A DNA stretch of 58,366 bases from Rathayibacter agropyri (GCF_013249015.1 NZ_JABRPL010000003.1:1-58366), one strand, 5' to 3'; shown: positions 24,115-32,927, counted from the stretch's first letter. A program made the numbers and translations. The notes: generated from the letters alone by a model not told the origin.

Positions 24115-26346
24115 ATGGCTCGCTTCTCCCTCGAACGCCCACGCGGAGTCACGAAGGTGTCCTGGGTGACCCTTCTCGGGATCGTCCTCGTCCCCCTCGT
24201 GATCGGCGGCCTCCTCGTCTGGGCGCTGTGGAACCCGACCGAGCGCCTCAACCGAATCACGGCCGCCGTGGTCAACGAGGACACACCCGTCGAGATCAAC
24301 GGGCAGACCGTTCCGCTCGGGCGCCAGCTCGCCTCCGGTCTCGTTACGGGCGGCACCAACTCGGCGACCGACTCCTCGGCCGCGACGCCCACTCCCGGCA
24401 CCACGCCGGCGCCGAACGTCTCTGGCTCGGACTCGTCCAGCAACTTCACCTGGGTCCTCACCGACAAGGACGACGCTGCAAAGGGCCTGGCCGACGGCAG
24501 CTATGCGACCGTCGTGACCATCCCCTCCTCCTTCTCCGCCGCCGCCACCTCGTACTCGGGCGACGCCGCGAAAGCGACGAAGGCGACCATCGATATCGCC
24601 ACCAGCGAGAAGGCCAAGCTCGTCGACGACGCGATCTCGGCAACCGTCACCAGCACCGCCACCTCACTGCTGAACACCCAGCTCACCACCGCGTATCTCG
24701 AGAACGTCTACGTCGGCTTCACCACCCTGCACGACCAGATCGGCCAGGCGGCGGAGGGCGCCGGGACCCTCGCCGACGGCGCAGACCAGCTCAGCACAGG
24801 AGCCTCCTCCCTCGCCGACGGCACGGGCAGCCTCGCGACCGGCGTCGGCGAACTCGCGACAGGTGCCTTGTCGCTGTCGAACGGAGTCGCACAGCTCGGC
24901 ACCGGCGCCTCCTCCCTCGCCGACGGCGTCGGGAAGCTGGGTACTGGCGCCTCCGACCTCTCGGGCGCAGTCGCGCAACTCGCGACGGGCGCCCGCAATT
25001 CCGCGACCGGAGCGGCGACACTGCAGGGCGGCGCGTCCTCCCTGGCCGACGGCCTCGACCGGCTACGGGGCGGAGTGGAGAAGACCGGCGAGGGGACACA
25101 GCAGGTCGCGGCTCTGAGCGCGAGTGCCGCCACCGCCACCGCGCAGACGCTGGCCGGCCTTTCGACTGTGCTCGAGTCGTGCACCACCGAGCAGTGCATC
25201 GCGGCCAAGGCCGTCCTCGCTTCGGCGAGCGGACCTACTGGCGCGGTCACCCTCACCCAGGAGACAGCGGGCGCGGTGGCCGGGATCGACGTGGGCATCC
25301 GCACCGGTGGCGGCGGGCAACCCTCGCTGATCGACGCCGTCGGGCAGTCCGCCACAGGTGCCCGCTCCCTCGCCGACGGTATCGGCCAGCTCTCCGGCGG
25401 TCTGACGCAGCTGGCCGGCGGGGCCGACGCGGCTGCCGGCGGCGCCGCTCAGCTCGCCACCGGAGCGACCAGCGCGGCGCAGGGAGCCCGCGACCTCGCG
25501 ACCGGCGCGACCACGGCGGCGGGCGGGGCGGCCCAGCTCGCGACGGGCGCCTCCTCCGCTGCCGACGGAGCCACCCAGCTTGCAGACGGCGCTACCGGTG
25601 TCTCCGACGGCGCCGTGCAGCTCACCGACGGCACTCGCTCGCTCGCCACCGGACTCGACGCGGCCGTCGCCCAGCTGCCGACCTACACCGACTCCGAGTC
25701 GACGAACCTCGCCGACGTCGTCGCGGACCCGGTGGAGAACGCGAGCAGTACGAATGACCTCTTTGGAGCCGCCAGTGTTCCGTTCTTCGCGACCATCGCC
25801 CTCTGGCTCGGTGCCCTCGCGACGTTCCTCGTGCTCGCTGCGTTCTCGCACCGCGCGCTCTCCTCGACCCGCTCCTCCGCGGCGCTGGCCCTCTCCTCCT
25901 CCGTGCCCGCTCTCGTGATCGGAGTCGTGCAGGGCCTCGCGGTCGCGATCGTGATGAGCAACGTCGCAGGTCTAGAGCCCGGCCGCTGGGTCGGCTTCGC
26001 CCTGCTCTCGATGCTGGCGGGCGCCTCGTTCGCCGCCGTCAACCAGGGCCTCGTGGCGCTGCTCGGAGGCGTAGGCCGGTTCCTCTCGATGGTCGCCGCG
26101 GTGATCGCGCTCGGCGCGGGCATCATCTCGACCGTGCCGGGTCTGTTTACCGACGTGCTCGGCTTCCTGCCGCTGTCCGCCGCGCAGAACGCCCTCTCGG
26201 GAGTAGTCGAAGGTACGGAGGGAACGGCCGGCGCGGTCGTCGGACTCGTGGTCTGGCTGCTGTTCGGCCTGCTGCTGACCGTCGTCGCCATTGCTCGGCG
26301 GCGGGTCACCTCCGTCCGCGCCCTGCGACGCACCGCCGAGGCGTAG
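24115..26346 (+). CDS. YhgE/Pip-type ABC-2-like membrane protein with heptad repeat region
   Basis: 743 residues. One membrane helix (about 16-37) is followed by a conserved extracytoplasmic YhgE/Pip N-terminus (AAVVNEDTPVEINGQTVPLG). A long region (about 215-540) is built from seven-residue units such as LADGA/LATGA/LSTGA. A C-terminal block of five to six helices starts near VPFFATIALWLGALATF. Such proteins are associated with export of large or lipophilic molecules, and the repeat region is a coiled, stalk-like extracellular domain in family terms. It starts three bases after the MMPL stop, so both proteins probably form one envelope export system under TetR control. Confidence 0.9.
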   Translation: MARFSLERPRGVTKVSWVTLLGIVLVPLVIGGLLVWALWNPTERLNRITAAVVNEDTPVEINGQTVPLGRQLASGLVTGGTNSATDSSAATPTPGTTPAPNVSGSDSSSNFTWVLTDKDDAAKGLADGSYATVVTIPSSFSAAATSYSGDAAKATKATIDIATSEKAKLVDDAISATVTSTATSLLNTQLTTAYLENVYVGFTTLHDQIGQAAEGAGTLADGADQLSTGASSLADGTGSLATGVGELATGALSLSNGVAQLGTGASSLADGVGKLGTGASDLSGAVAQLATGARNSATGAATLQGGASSLADGLDRLRGGVEKTGEGTQQVAALSASAATATAQTLAGLSTVLESCTTEQCIAAKAVLASASGPTGAVTLTQETAGAVAGIDVGIRTGGGGQPSLIDAVGQSATGARSLADGIGQLSGGLTQLAGGADAAAGGAAQLATGATSAAQGARDLATGATTAAGGAAQLATGASSAADGATQLADGATGVSDGAVQLTDGTRSLATGLDAAVAQLPTYTDSESTNLADVVADPVENASSTNDLFGAASVPFFATIALWLGALATFLVLAAFSHRALSSTRSSAALALSSSVPALVIGVVQGLAVAIVMSNVAGLEPGRWVGFALLSMLAGASFAAVNQGLVALLGGVGRFLSMVAAVIALGAGIISTVPGLFTDVLGFLPLSAAQNALSGVVEGTEGTAGAVVGLVVWLLFGLLLTVVAIARRRVTSVRALRRTAEA

Positions 26347-26352
26347 GTCGCT

Positions 26353-26380
26353 CGGGTGACGGCTCGAGGGCCGTCACCCG
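26353..26380 (+). terminator. hairpin terminator after the YhgE-like gene
   Basis: CGGGTGACGGC and its exact complement GCCGTCACCCG form an 11-bp stem with a six-base loop, seven bases after the stop codon. No clear T-run follows, as is common in this GC-rich DNA. Confidence 0.55.
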
Positions 26381-26497
26381 GCATCTGTCGGATGGATTCT
26401 CACAAAAGTCCCCCGAGCTAGGGACGGATCGTGCGAGGATCGCGCCGCCTCTGCGCCTGCCGGCCTACCCCCGCACGGCGGGGGATAGCCTGACGCG

Positions 26498-27484
26498 GTG
26501 CAGTCGGAACCAGTGGTGATCCGGACCGGGCGTGTGTACGGCCCTTCGGTCCTTCTCCGGCTGCGCGCGCTCCTGTTTCGGCTGGTCGGAGCCGGCCTCG
26601 CCGCCGTGCTCATCCCCTTCGCGATTCTCGCCGATCAACGCGGCGTCCTCGACGAATCGATCCTCGCCCTGATCTTCCTCGCCGTGACCGCGGCGGTCGG
26701 CCTCGCCTCGGCCGTGTCGCTCTTCGTCCTCACACCGACCCGCGTGGTGACCACCGAGACTCAGGTCGTTCTGATGCGCGGACACCGGCGGCGCGAGCAG
26801 TGGCCCCGCCGGTCGGTCCGCTTCATGGAATCACGTGACGGAGACGGCTTCGTCGCTTGGTGCCGCGGCGACGGGGTCGACGTCCGCTGTGCGCACTACC
26901 GCCCGAGGGATTTGGCCACCCTGCTCGCCGACCTCGGTGCTGTCGCCCGCATCCGCGACGCCGTCGCCCCCGCTGACGCGACAGGCGCGCACGCGGTGCT
27001 CTTCCGCCCGCTTCTCGCTCCGCTGCGCCGGCGGGCTCTCGTGCTTGTCATCGTCGCCACCGAGGCGTTCGCCGCGGGAATCCTGGCGGTTGCCCTCGCC
27101 GACGCTCCCTCTGGCGAGAGACACCAGATCGTCGCGGGTTCCGTGGTCGCAGCCCTCTCACTGCCGCTCGGTCTGATCGCTGCGCGCCTGGCGCTTCGAC
27201 CCGGACTCCCGAGGACGATCATCGTCTCCGAGTCGGCGATCCAGATCGATGGCCTGGTCTTCCCGCTCGACGCACTGCGCTCTGTGGTCGCGAGCAGTCC
27301 GACCGCGCGGAGCGGTCTGCGTCTGACACTCACCGAGATGAGCGGCCGAGTCACCCGGGTGCCGCTCGGGCTACGCCTGCCCGTGCTACGGCCGGATGAG
27401 TTCTTTCCCGAGTATCCCCTGCTGCTCGGCGTGCTCCGCGAGCGCACCGCGCTGCTGCCAGGGCTGCTCCGCATCGAGGGCTGA
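26498..27484 (+). CDS. two-module membrane protein, PH-like segments
   Basis: 328 residues with a duplicated layout. Two membrane helices (about 24-46 and 55-78) precede a soluble strand-rich segment with the VVLMRGHRRREQWPRRSVRF block. Two further helices (about 175-195 and 206-227) precede a second soluble segment starting TIIVSESAIQIDGLVFPLDA. This resembles membrane-bound bacterial PH-domain proteins, but no family could be assigned by eye. The GTG at 26498 follows a perfect CCCCCGC-ACG-GCGGGGG hairpin (26468-26484), which may sit in the leader and affect translation. It lies after the YhgE terminator, so it is probably independent. Confidence 0.65.
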   Translation: MQSEPVVIRTGRVYGPSVLLRLRALLFRLVGAGLAAVLIPFAILADQRGVLDESILALIFLAVTAAVGLASAVSLFVLTPTRVVTTETQVVLMRGHRRREQWPRRSVRFMESRDGDGFVAWCRGDGVDVRCAHYRPRDLATLLADLGAVARIRDAVAPADATGAHAVLFRPLLAPLRRRALVLVIVATEAFAAGILAVALADAPSGERHQIVAGSVVAALSLPLGLIAARLALRPGLPRTIIVSESAIQIDGLVFPLDALRSVVASSPTARSGLRLTLTEMSGRVTRVPLGLRLPVLRPDEFFPEYPLLLGVLRERTALLPGLLRIEG

Positions 27485-27508
27485 GCGGCGCCAGGAAGTC
27501 TTCGACGG

Positions 27509-27542
27509 GATGTGCAGACCTTCCGCGATGTGCAGACCTTCC
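27509..27542. repeat. two 16-bp direct repeats upstream of the MFS gene
   Basis: GATGTGCAGACCTTCC occurs at 27509-27524 and again at 27527-27542, separated by GC (18-base period). The pair ends 41 bases before the MFS ATG, where a regulator or -35 region would be expected. It may be an operator or the product of local duplication. Confidence 0.55.
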
Positions 27543-27583
27543 TCTCTGGCAACCTCGACGATCCTTGGCGGTGAGGCCCACCA

Positions 27584-28837
27584 ATGACGATATCGAGCAC
27601 ACCACCTTTAGAGACCGCAGACGGCAAGACCGTCTTCGTCGTGTATCTGTCGGCGAGGCTCATCTCGATCGCGGGGGCGGCAGCGACCACCGTTGTCGTC
27701 CCCGTCCTCGTGTACGCCTCTACAGGCTCAGCAGTTCTGACTGGACTCACCTCGGGCATTGGTGGTGCCAGCTACTTCGCTTTCGGAATACCGGTCGGTC
27801 ACTTCGTGGATCGATGGCCTCGGGGGCCGGTGCTCGTCCTGTGCACCCTCCTGCGTGGTCTTGCTCTAGGAGGCATGGCCGCTAGCGCGCTCCTTGGCGG
27901 CTTCACCCTGCCCGTCCTCCTGACGGTCCTCGCAGTAACGAATGTCTTGTTCGTCGCAACCGATGCGGCACATGCGGGTGCGCTACGGGCGCTCGTGGGA
28001 GCGGACAGTCTTCAGCGCGCGAATGCGTCCGTCGCGGGGTCGTCCGCAATAGTGGAAATAGCGGCACCTCTTGCCGCTGGCGTCGTCCTCCATGCGACGA
28101 GTGCGACACATGTTTTCTTCGTCGAAGCCGTCGCGCTACTGTTTTCGGCGATTCTCCTCAGGGCCATTTGCCGCCGCCTCGATGCGGCCGACGTGGTATC
28201 GAGGTCGAAGCCGACCTGGTCAGCGGCCCTGTCGGGCTTCGTTTTTATCTGGCGATCTCTCCCGGTCAGACGCATCACTACCGCGGCTTTCTTCTTCGCC
28301 CTCACCGAGGGCCTTGTTCTCGGGCAACTCGTCGTGCTGTTCACTAGTCGCTACGGAGAAGAAGAAAGCACGGCCCTCGTGGCCCAGGCGTACGCGGCGA
28401 TCGCCATCGGATCCGCGGTCGGGTCCTGGCTCCTCACGAGAATTCCGTTTGCGAGGCGCCCTCTTCTCGTGACGTCGGCCAGCTTCCTCTGTGCCGCGAT
28501 AGCACTAGCGGGAATGCTTCGCGCTCAGTCGCCCACGGTAACACTGGCGGTCGTGGGGCTCTGGGCTGTCCCCTTCATCGTGGTCTTCGTCGGCTCCGCA
28601 GCCCTGCGTCAAAGCATTGCGGCCGACAACATTCAGGGCCGGGTCGCTGTTGCAGGAAGACTTCTCACGCTGGGGGCAGGAATTCCCCTCGGAAATGCGC
28701 TAGGCGGACTGATCTCCGAGGTCACCTCCGTCGACACGACCTACCTGGCCGCCGCCCTCCTGTCGCTGTGTGTCAGCGCTGCATTCGGCCTATCGAGCGC
28801 AAGGAACTCCCTCGTCAGGAGCGTCGGCACCGACTAA
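27584..28837 (+). CDS. MFS transporter
   Basis: 417 residues with about 12 hydrophobic helices. The family's loop 2-3 motif appears as GIPVGHFVDRWPRGPVLVL, and the duplicated N and C halves are split by a basic loop near DAADVVSRSKPTW. It belongs to the MFS group of putative secretion/efflux carriers. The substrate is unknown. The ATG at 27584 has GGTGAGG seven bases upstream. It uses noticeably more A/T-ending codons than adjacent genes (for example the stretch 28220-28400), which may mean relatively recent acquisition. No regulator is adjacent. Confidence 0.85.
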   Translation: MTISSTPPLETADGKTVFVVYLSARLISIAGAAATTVVVPVLVYASTGSAVLTGLTSGIGGASYFAFGIPVGHFVDRWPRGPVLVLCTLLRGLALGGMAASALLGGFTLPVLLTVLAVTNVLFVATDAAHAGALRALVGADSLQRANASVAGSSAIVEIAAPLAAGVVLHATSATHVFFVEAVALLFSAILLRAICRRLDAADVVSRSKPTWSAALSGFVFIWRSLPVRRITTAAFFFALTEGLVLGQLVVLFTSRYGEEESTALVAQAYAAIAIGSAVGSWLLTRIPFARRPLLVTSASFLCAAIALAGMLRAQSPTVTLAVVGLWAVPFIVVFVGSAALRQSIAADNIQGRVAVAGRLLTLGAGIPLGNALGGLISEVTSVDTTYLAAALLSLCVSAAFGLSSARNSLVRSVGTD

Positions 28838-28953
28838 GGTTCCGCGCGAGATCTCTGCACCGCCACCGTGGGGCTAGGGAGCACCGCCGCGATCCTCTCG
28901 CCCACCACACTTTCGTGACGCTAAAGACACGAGAGCACACAGGTGGCCGCGGG

Positions 28954-29274
28954 TCAGTCCTCGATACCGCTCGCGATGCGCTCGTGATGGTGGATGACCT
29001 CGGCAACGATGAACCCCAGGAACTTCTCGGCGAAGGCGGGATCGAGGTGCGACTCCTCGGCGAGCGCCCGGAGTCGCGCAATCTGGCGCGCCTCGCGATC
29101 CAGGTCGGCGGCAGGCAACCCGTGAGCTGCCTTGAGCCGTCCGACCTTCTGGGTGAACTTGAAGCGCTCTGCAAGCAGGTGGATCAGCGCAGCGTCAATG
29201 TTGTCGATACTTTGGCGAATCTGCACCAGTTCGGCTTGTACCAGGGTCTCTTCTTGCGACGGGTCCTCATTCAT
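28954..29274 (-). CDS. chorismate mutase (AroQ type)
   Basis: 106-residue all-helical enzyme converting chorismate to prephenate for Phe/Tyr synthesis. The AroQ pattern is clear: IRQSIDNIDAALIHLLAERF, then KVGRLKAAHGLPAADLDREA, with the conserved Arg, Lys, Asp and Glu/Gln positions, and a last helix KFLGFIVAEVIHHHE. It is cytoplasmic, with no signal peptide, unlike secreted AroQ-gamma enzymes. It is monocistronic, followed on the same strand by no gene before the convergent MFS end. Confidence 0.93.
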   Translation of the reverse strand: MNEDPSQEETLVQAELVQIRQSIDNIDAALIHLLAERFKFTQKVGRLKAAHGLPAADLDREARQIARLRALAEESHLDPAFAEKFLGFIVAEVIHHHERIASGIED

Positions 29275-29315
29275 GGTGCGACCCTAACGGAGCGTGGTTT
29301 GTCCGTCACTGAGGA

Positions 29316-29369
29316 GATGCCGGACGACGGCCCCCACCCGGTCTCGGGGAGGGGCCGTCGTCCGGCATC
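29316..29369 (-). terminator. strong hairpin terminator after ohr
   Basis: GATGCCGGACGACGGCCCC (29316-29334) pairs perfectly with its complement at 29351-29369: a 19-bp stem with a 16-base loop, three bases beyond the ohr stop codon. It separates ohr from the chorismate mutase promoter. Confidence 0.8.
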
Positions 29370-29372
29370 TGG

Positions 29373-29792
29373 TCAGTCGACCAGGTTGATCTGCACGGGA
29401 ATGTTGCCCCGCGTGGCGTTCGAGTAGGGGCAGAGTTGGTGCGCCGCGTCGGCGACGTTCTGCGCCTCCTCGGCGCTCGCCTTCGGCACGTAGACGTCGA
29501 GCTCGACCGAGAGGCCGAACCCGCCGGAGTCGTTCTTGCCGATCGAGACACTGGCCGAGACGGCCGCATCGGTCGTGTCGATCTTCAGCTGCCTGCCGGC
29601 TCCATGCAGCGCGCTGAGGAAGCAGGCCGAGTAGCCGGCAGCGAAGAGCTGCTCGGGGTTGGTCCCCTCCCCGGAGCCGCCGAGTTCTTCGGGGGCGCGG
29701 GTATCGAGGTCGAGACGGTCGTCCTCCGTGCGGACGTGGCCGTCGCGTCCTCCACCGGAGGCGTGGGCGATGGCGGTGTAGAGAGCATCCAT
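29373..29792 (-). CDS. organic hydroperoxide reductase Ohr
   Basis: 139-residue OsmC/Ohr family thiol peroxidase that reduces organic and fatty-acid hydroperoxides. The redox pair is C57 (AGYSACFLSAL) and C121 (HQLCPYSNATRGN), with the catalytic Glu/Arg region at TNPEQLFAAG. The NATRGNIPV end is typical of Ohr rather than OsmC. The usual OhrR repressor gene is not adjacent. It is divergent from the zinc alcohol dehydrogenase gene over a 177-base spacer. Confidence 0.92.
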   Translation of the reverse strand: MDALYTAIAHASGGGRDGHVRTEDDRLDLDTRAPEELGGSGEGTNPEQLFAAGYSACFLSALHGAGRQLKIDTTDAAVSASVSIGKNDSGGFGLSVELDVYVPKASAEEAQNVADAAHQLCPYSNATRGNIPVQINLVD

Positions 29793-29969
29793 CCGTCCAT
29801 CCCATCACTCCGCCGCCGTGAGCGAGGTGAACGCCGCATGCTCGCATGGTGCCGGACCGAAGATCCGCTGCGAAGCGGGGGCGGAGGAGCGTCAAGCCCC
29901 TCCCCTCCCGTGCTGCGCGGGTGTGCGCTGGAGGCAAACCCCGGCGTGAGCCGGAGAACGGAGACACAC

Positions 29970-31145
29970 ATGCGAGCACTTACCTGGCAGGGCATCGAGA
30001 AGGTCTCGGTCGAGACCGTCCCCGACCCCCGCATCCAGCAGCCGACCGATGCGATCATCCGGATCACCTCGACGGCGATCTGCGGCTCCGATCTGCACCT
30101 GTACCGACTCCTCGGCCCATACCTCGACAAGGGCGACGTGCTGGGGCACGAGCCAATGGGCATCGTGGAGGAGGTCGGCGCAGGCGTCACGACGCTCCGG
30201 GTCGGTGACCGAGTCGTCGTTCCCTTCACCATTGCGTGCGGTGAGTGCTTCATGTGCCGCCGTGGCCTGCAGTCGCAGTGCGAGACGACGCAGGTGACCG
30301 AGTACGGGTCAGGAGCCGCGCTGTTCGGCTACACCAAGATGTACGGTCAGGTCCCCGGCGGACAGGCCGAGTTCCTGCGGGTCCCGCTAGCCGACTACAA
30401 CACGGTCGTCGTTGGATCCGACCTGCCCGATGAGCGCTACCTGTTCCTCAGCGACATCGTGCCGACCGCGTGGCAGGGCGTGGACTACGCGGAAGTGCCC
30501 GACGGCGGCTCGCTCGTCGTCTTCGGACTCGGCCCGGTCGGCCAGTTCGCCACGCGTATCGGCGTGCACAAGGGCTACCGCGTGCTCGCGGTCGACCCGG
30601 TCGCCGAGCGCCGCGAGATGGCGGCCCGGCACGGCGTCGAGACGTTCGATCTCTCGGACGACATCGCCGATCAGCTGCGTGATCTCACCGAAGGGCGCGG
30701 ACCCGACTCCGTCATCGATGCGGTCGGCATGGAGGCCCACGGATCCCCGATGGGCTCCTTTGCGCAGACGATGGCCGGGCTGCTCCCCGATCCGATCGCC
30801 CGCAAAGCAATGGATACGGTGGGCGTCGACCGGCTCGCTGCGGTCACGGCCTCGCTGGATCTCGTGCGCCGCGGGGGGACTGTCTCGCTCAGCGGCGTTT
30901 ACGGCGGTGAGGCCGACCCGCTGCCACTGAAGTCGATGTTCGACAAGCAGGTCACTGTGAAGATGGGGCAGTGCAACGTGAAGCGCTGGATCGATGAGCT
31001 GCTGCCGCTTGTCGAGGATCCGGCCGACCCGCTGGGAGTGCTGGACCTCACCACGCACCGCGCTCCTCTCGAGGACGCTCCCGGCCTCTACGAGACCTTC
31101 CAGAAAAAGGAGGACGGCTGCATCAAGGTCGTGCTGCACCCGTAG
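29970..31145 (+). CDS. zinc-dependent alcohol/formaldehyde-type dehydrogenase
   Basis: 391-residue medium-chain dehydrogenase. The catalytic zinc ligands are C38 and H60-E61 (CGSDLHLY and LGHEPMGIVEEVG). The structural zinc cysteines are C90, C93, C96 and C104 in ACGECFMCRRGLQSQC, and the Rossmann loop is GLGPVGQFATRIG. Its length and C-terminal layout resemble glutathione-independent formaldehyde dehydrogenase-like enzymes more than short ADHs; the substrate is not certain. The ATG at 29970 has GGAG six bases before. A longer frame to 29436 exists but runs antisense to ohr. It ends at a bidirectional terminator. Confidence 0.9.
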   Translation: MRALTWQGIEKVSVETVPDPRIQQPTDAIIRITSTAICGSDLHLYRLLGPYLDKGDVLGHEPMGIVEEVGAGVTTLRVGDRVVVPFTIACGECFMCRRGLQSQCETTQVTEYGSGAALFGYTKMYGQVPGGQAEFLRVPLADYNTVVVGSDLPDERYLFLSDIVPTAWQGVDYAEVPDGGSLVVFGLGPVGQFATRIGVHKGYRVLAVDPVAERREMAARHGVETFDLSDDIADQLRDLTEGRGPDSVIDAVGMEAHGSPMGSFAQTMAGLLPDPIARKAMDTVGVDRLAAVTASLDLVRRGGTVSLSGVYGGEADPLPLKSMFDKQVTVKMGQCNVKRWIDELLPLVEDPADPLGVLDLTTHRAPLEDAPGLYETFQKKEDGCIKVVLHP

Positions 31146-31183
31146 ACGCGAAGGCGGTCTTTCTCCGCTTCGCCCACCGATGA

Positions 31184-31218
31184 CGAAGGCGGCGCCCCCC
31201 AGGGGAGCGCCGCCTTCG
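31184..31218. terminator. bidirectional terminator between ADH and CsbD
   Basis: CGAAGGCGGCGC (31184-31195) and GCGCCGCCTTCG (31207-31218) form a perfect 12-bp stem, extended by an inner CCCC/GGGG. It lies between two convergent genes, 38 bases after the dehydrogenase stop and 15 bases beyond the CsbD stop. Confidence 0.75.
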
Positions 31219-31233
31219 CGGTAGTGGCGTGAC

Positions 31234-31404
31234 CTACTTGAAGACGTCCTTGACGTCTTCGCCGACCTTCTTGGTCGAGGCCGCAGCCTGGTCCTTCTGG
31301 CCTTCGGCCTTCAGGCTGTCATCGTTCTTGTGGTCGCCTAGGGCTTCCTTCGCCTTGCCGGCGATGTCCTGAGCGGCGTTCTTGATCTTGTCATCGAGCC
31401 CCAT
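31234..31404 (-). CDS. CsbD-like stress protein
   Basis: 56 residues beginning MGLDDKIKNAAQDIAGKAKE, the CsbD family signature (hydrophilic, Lys/Asp-rich helical repeat). Perfect AAAGGAGG with seven-base spacing selects the ATG at 31404; the upstream extension to 31521 is rejected. CsbD proteins are general-stress-induced and their molecular role is unknown. It stands alone next to the Mn-catalase operon on the same strand. Confidence 0.9.
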   Translation of the reverse strand: MGLDDKIKNAAQDIAGKAKEALGDHKNDDSLKAEGQKDQAAASTKKVGEDVKDVFK

Positions 31405-31557
31405 GGTGGTGCCTCCTTTACTGATCGTTCTACGACGGTAGGACCGCAGACTGCCCGTCCGCTGAGTACGCGAGGGGGCTTGTCCAGGGCCCAGGTAGCC
31501 TGCCAATATTCGCACTCGCACTGCACCGGCCGGCCCTGGGGTGCCGCCGCGGAGCGA

Positions 31558-31758
31558 TTAGGTTGCGGGAGTCGCGGTGTCGGACGGGAGCGTCTGCGTC
31601 GGCTGCATCGTGGGCGTCGGGGTTGACCCGTCGTCGGCGCTGGTGGGCACAGCGCTGCCCGATTGGTTCGGCGTTTGAGCATCACCCGTGCAGCCAGCCA
31701 GCAGCCCGATCGTGAGGACGGAGGCGCCCAGGGCCCCGAGGAGACGTGCCGCGCTCAC
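31558..31758 (-). CDS. small lipoprotein (66 aa) coupled to Mn-catalase
   Basis: The lipoprotein signal ends GLLAGC with lipidated C23. The mature part is only 44 residues, Ser/Thr/Pro-rich and probably disordered. The GTG start overlaps the Mn-catalase stop (GTGA, four bases), so it is translationally coupled. No family was recognised. Being exported while its partner is cytoplasmic, it may serve general envelope stress rather than act on the catalase. Confidence 0.75.
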   Translation of the reverse strand: MSAARLLGALGASVLTIGLLAGCTGDAQTPNQSGSAVPTSADDGSTPTPTMQPTQTLPSDTATPAT

Positions 31759-32639
31759 TTGCCCGTCACCGCATCCTTCACGGCCCCTACTGCCTTCTCG
31801 ACAATGTTCGGCTTTGGGTCGGTCCCGTAGAAGCGCTCGTCTGGCTGAGTGGGCGGCGGCATCGTGACTCCGGCGCCCGGCTCGGCGACGCGGTAGCTGA
31901 ACTCGCCCTTGCCGTCGGGGGTCGGGCCGGACGCCCAGGTCCCCTCAGACGCGGCTGCGCCGTCCGAGAAGTTGATGTACTCGTACGACACCGAGCGTTC
32001 CTCCTTCGAGAGAGGAAAGTTCGAGGGCACGGGCAGATCCTCTTTGCCCTCGGCGCGCAGCTCGGCGGCTGCCGCGATCCACTGGTTCTGGTGCATAGTG
32101 TCGCGGGCCAGGAGGAACGACAGCAGGTCGCGCACTCCGTGGTCATCAGTCATGTGATAAAGCCGCGCGACCTGAAGACGGCCCTGCATCTCGGCGTTGG
32201 CGTTCGCCGTGAAGTCAGCGAGCAAGTTTCCACTGGCGGTGATGTAGGAGCCCTGCCACGGGTTGCCCATGCTGTCGACAGGTCGGACACCAGCGCCGGC
32301 GACGATCGCGGCCTGCACATCCATGCCTCCGACCACGGCCGCGAGGACCGGATCCTTGGTAATGGCGGCCTCGGACTGCTCGACCGGGGCCTTTTCTAGC
32401 AGTTGGGCAATCATCACGGCAATCATCTCCACATGGCCGAATTCCTCGGCACCAATGCCGAACAGCAGGTCTCGATACTTGCCCGGGTCGTGAGCATTCC
32501 AAGCCTGGAAGCCGTATTGCATCGCCACAGTGATCTCGCCGTACTGGCCGCCGAGCACCTCCTGGAACCGGCGCGCGAAGACGGCATCAGGCTTCGAGGG
32601 AGTGGCCGTGAACTGCAGTTCCTGACGGTGGAAGAACAT
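31755..32639 (-). CDS. manganese (non-heme) catalase
   Basis: 294 residues, the normal size. The dinuclear Mn ligands are at family positions: E35 (GEITVAMQYGFQ), E66 and H69 (GAEEFGHVE), E150 (NANAEMQGR) and H183 (RDTMHQNQW). It disproportionates peroxide without heme. The frame is open to 32900, but that part is Arg-rich and antisense to the divergent gene's leader; the ATG at 32639, starting FFHRQELQF, is the family N-terminus. This is the second, unrelated catalase in the window. It is followed by an overlapping small lipoprotein gene. Confidence 0.95.
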   Translation of the reverse strand: MFFHRQELQFTATPSKPDAVFARRFQEVLGGQYGEITVAMQYGFQAWNAHDPGKYRDLLFGIGAEEFGHVEMIAVMIAQLLEKAPVEQSEAAITKDPVLAAVVGGMDVQAAIVAGAGVRPVDSMGNPWQGSYITASGNLLADFTANANAEMQGRLQVARLYHMTDDHGVRDLLSFLLARDTMHQNQWIAAAAELRAEGKEDLPVPSNFPLSKEERSVSYEYINFSDGAAASEGTWASGPTPDGKGEFSYRVAEPGAGVTMPPPTQPDERFYGTDPKPNIVEKAVGAVKDAVTGK

Positions 32640-32927
32640 GACTGGTTGTGCCTTTCCGGTAATCGAGTGGTTCCGGTGGATCGGACGTCCGATGTCTGTT
32701 CTGTGACGGTAAGCAGCGCTGTCGGAGGGCCAGAAGGGGCTTGACGGCCGTCTCGGGACGATGCCCTGGCCGCTCCCAGGCTCGGCAGCCCTGACCCTCT
32801 CGCGGGCGCGGATCGTATCCTCCCTGCGGAGTCGACCGCTACTCCCTTCCCGAGGCTCCGACGCCGCGCCCAGACTGGGCGGCGCCGGCACGCTATCCAC
32901 ACCACACGACCCTGGAAGGGACAGACG

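Noticed and set aside
24760-25660. Possible DNA-level tandem repeat or CRISPR-like array
   Set aside because: The periodicity is the seven-residue protein repeat of the YhgE-like protein; units vary in DNA and have no spacers.
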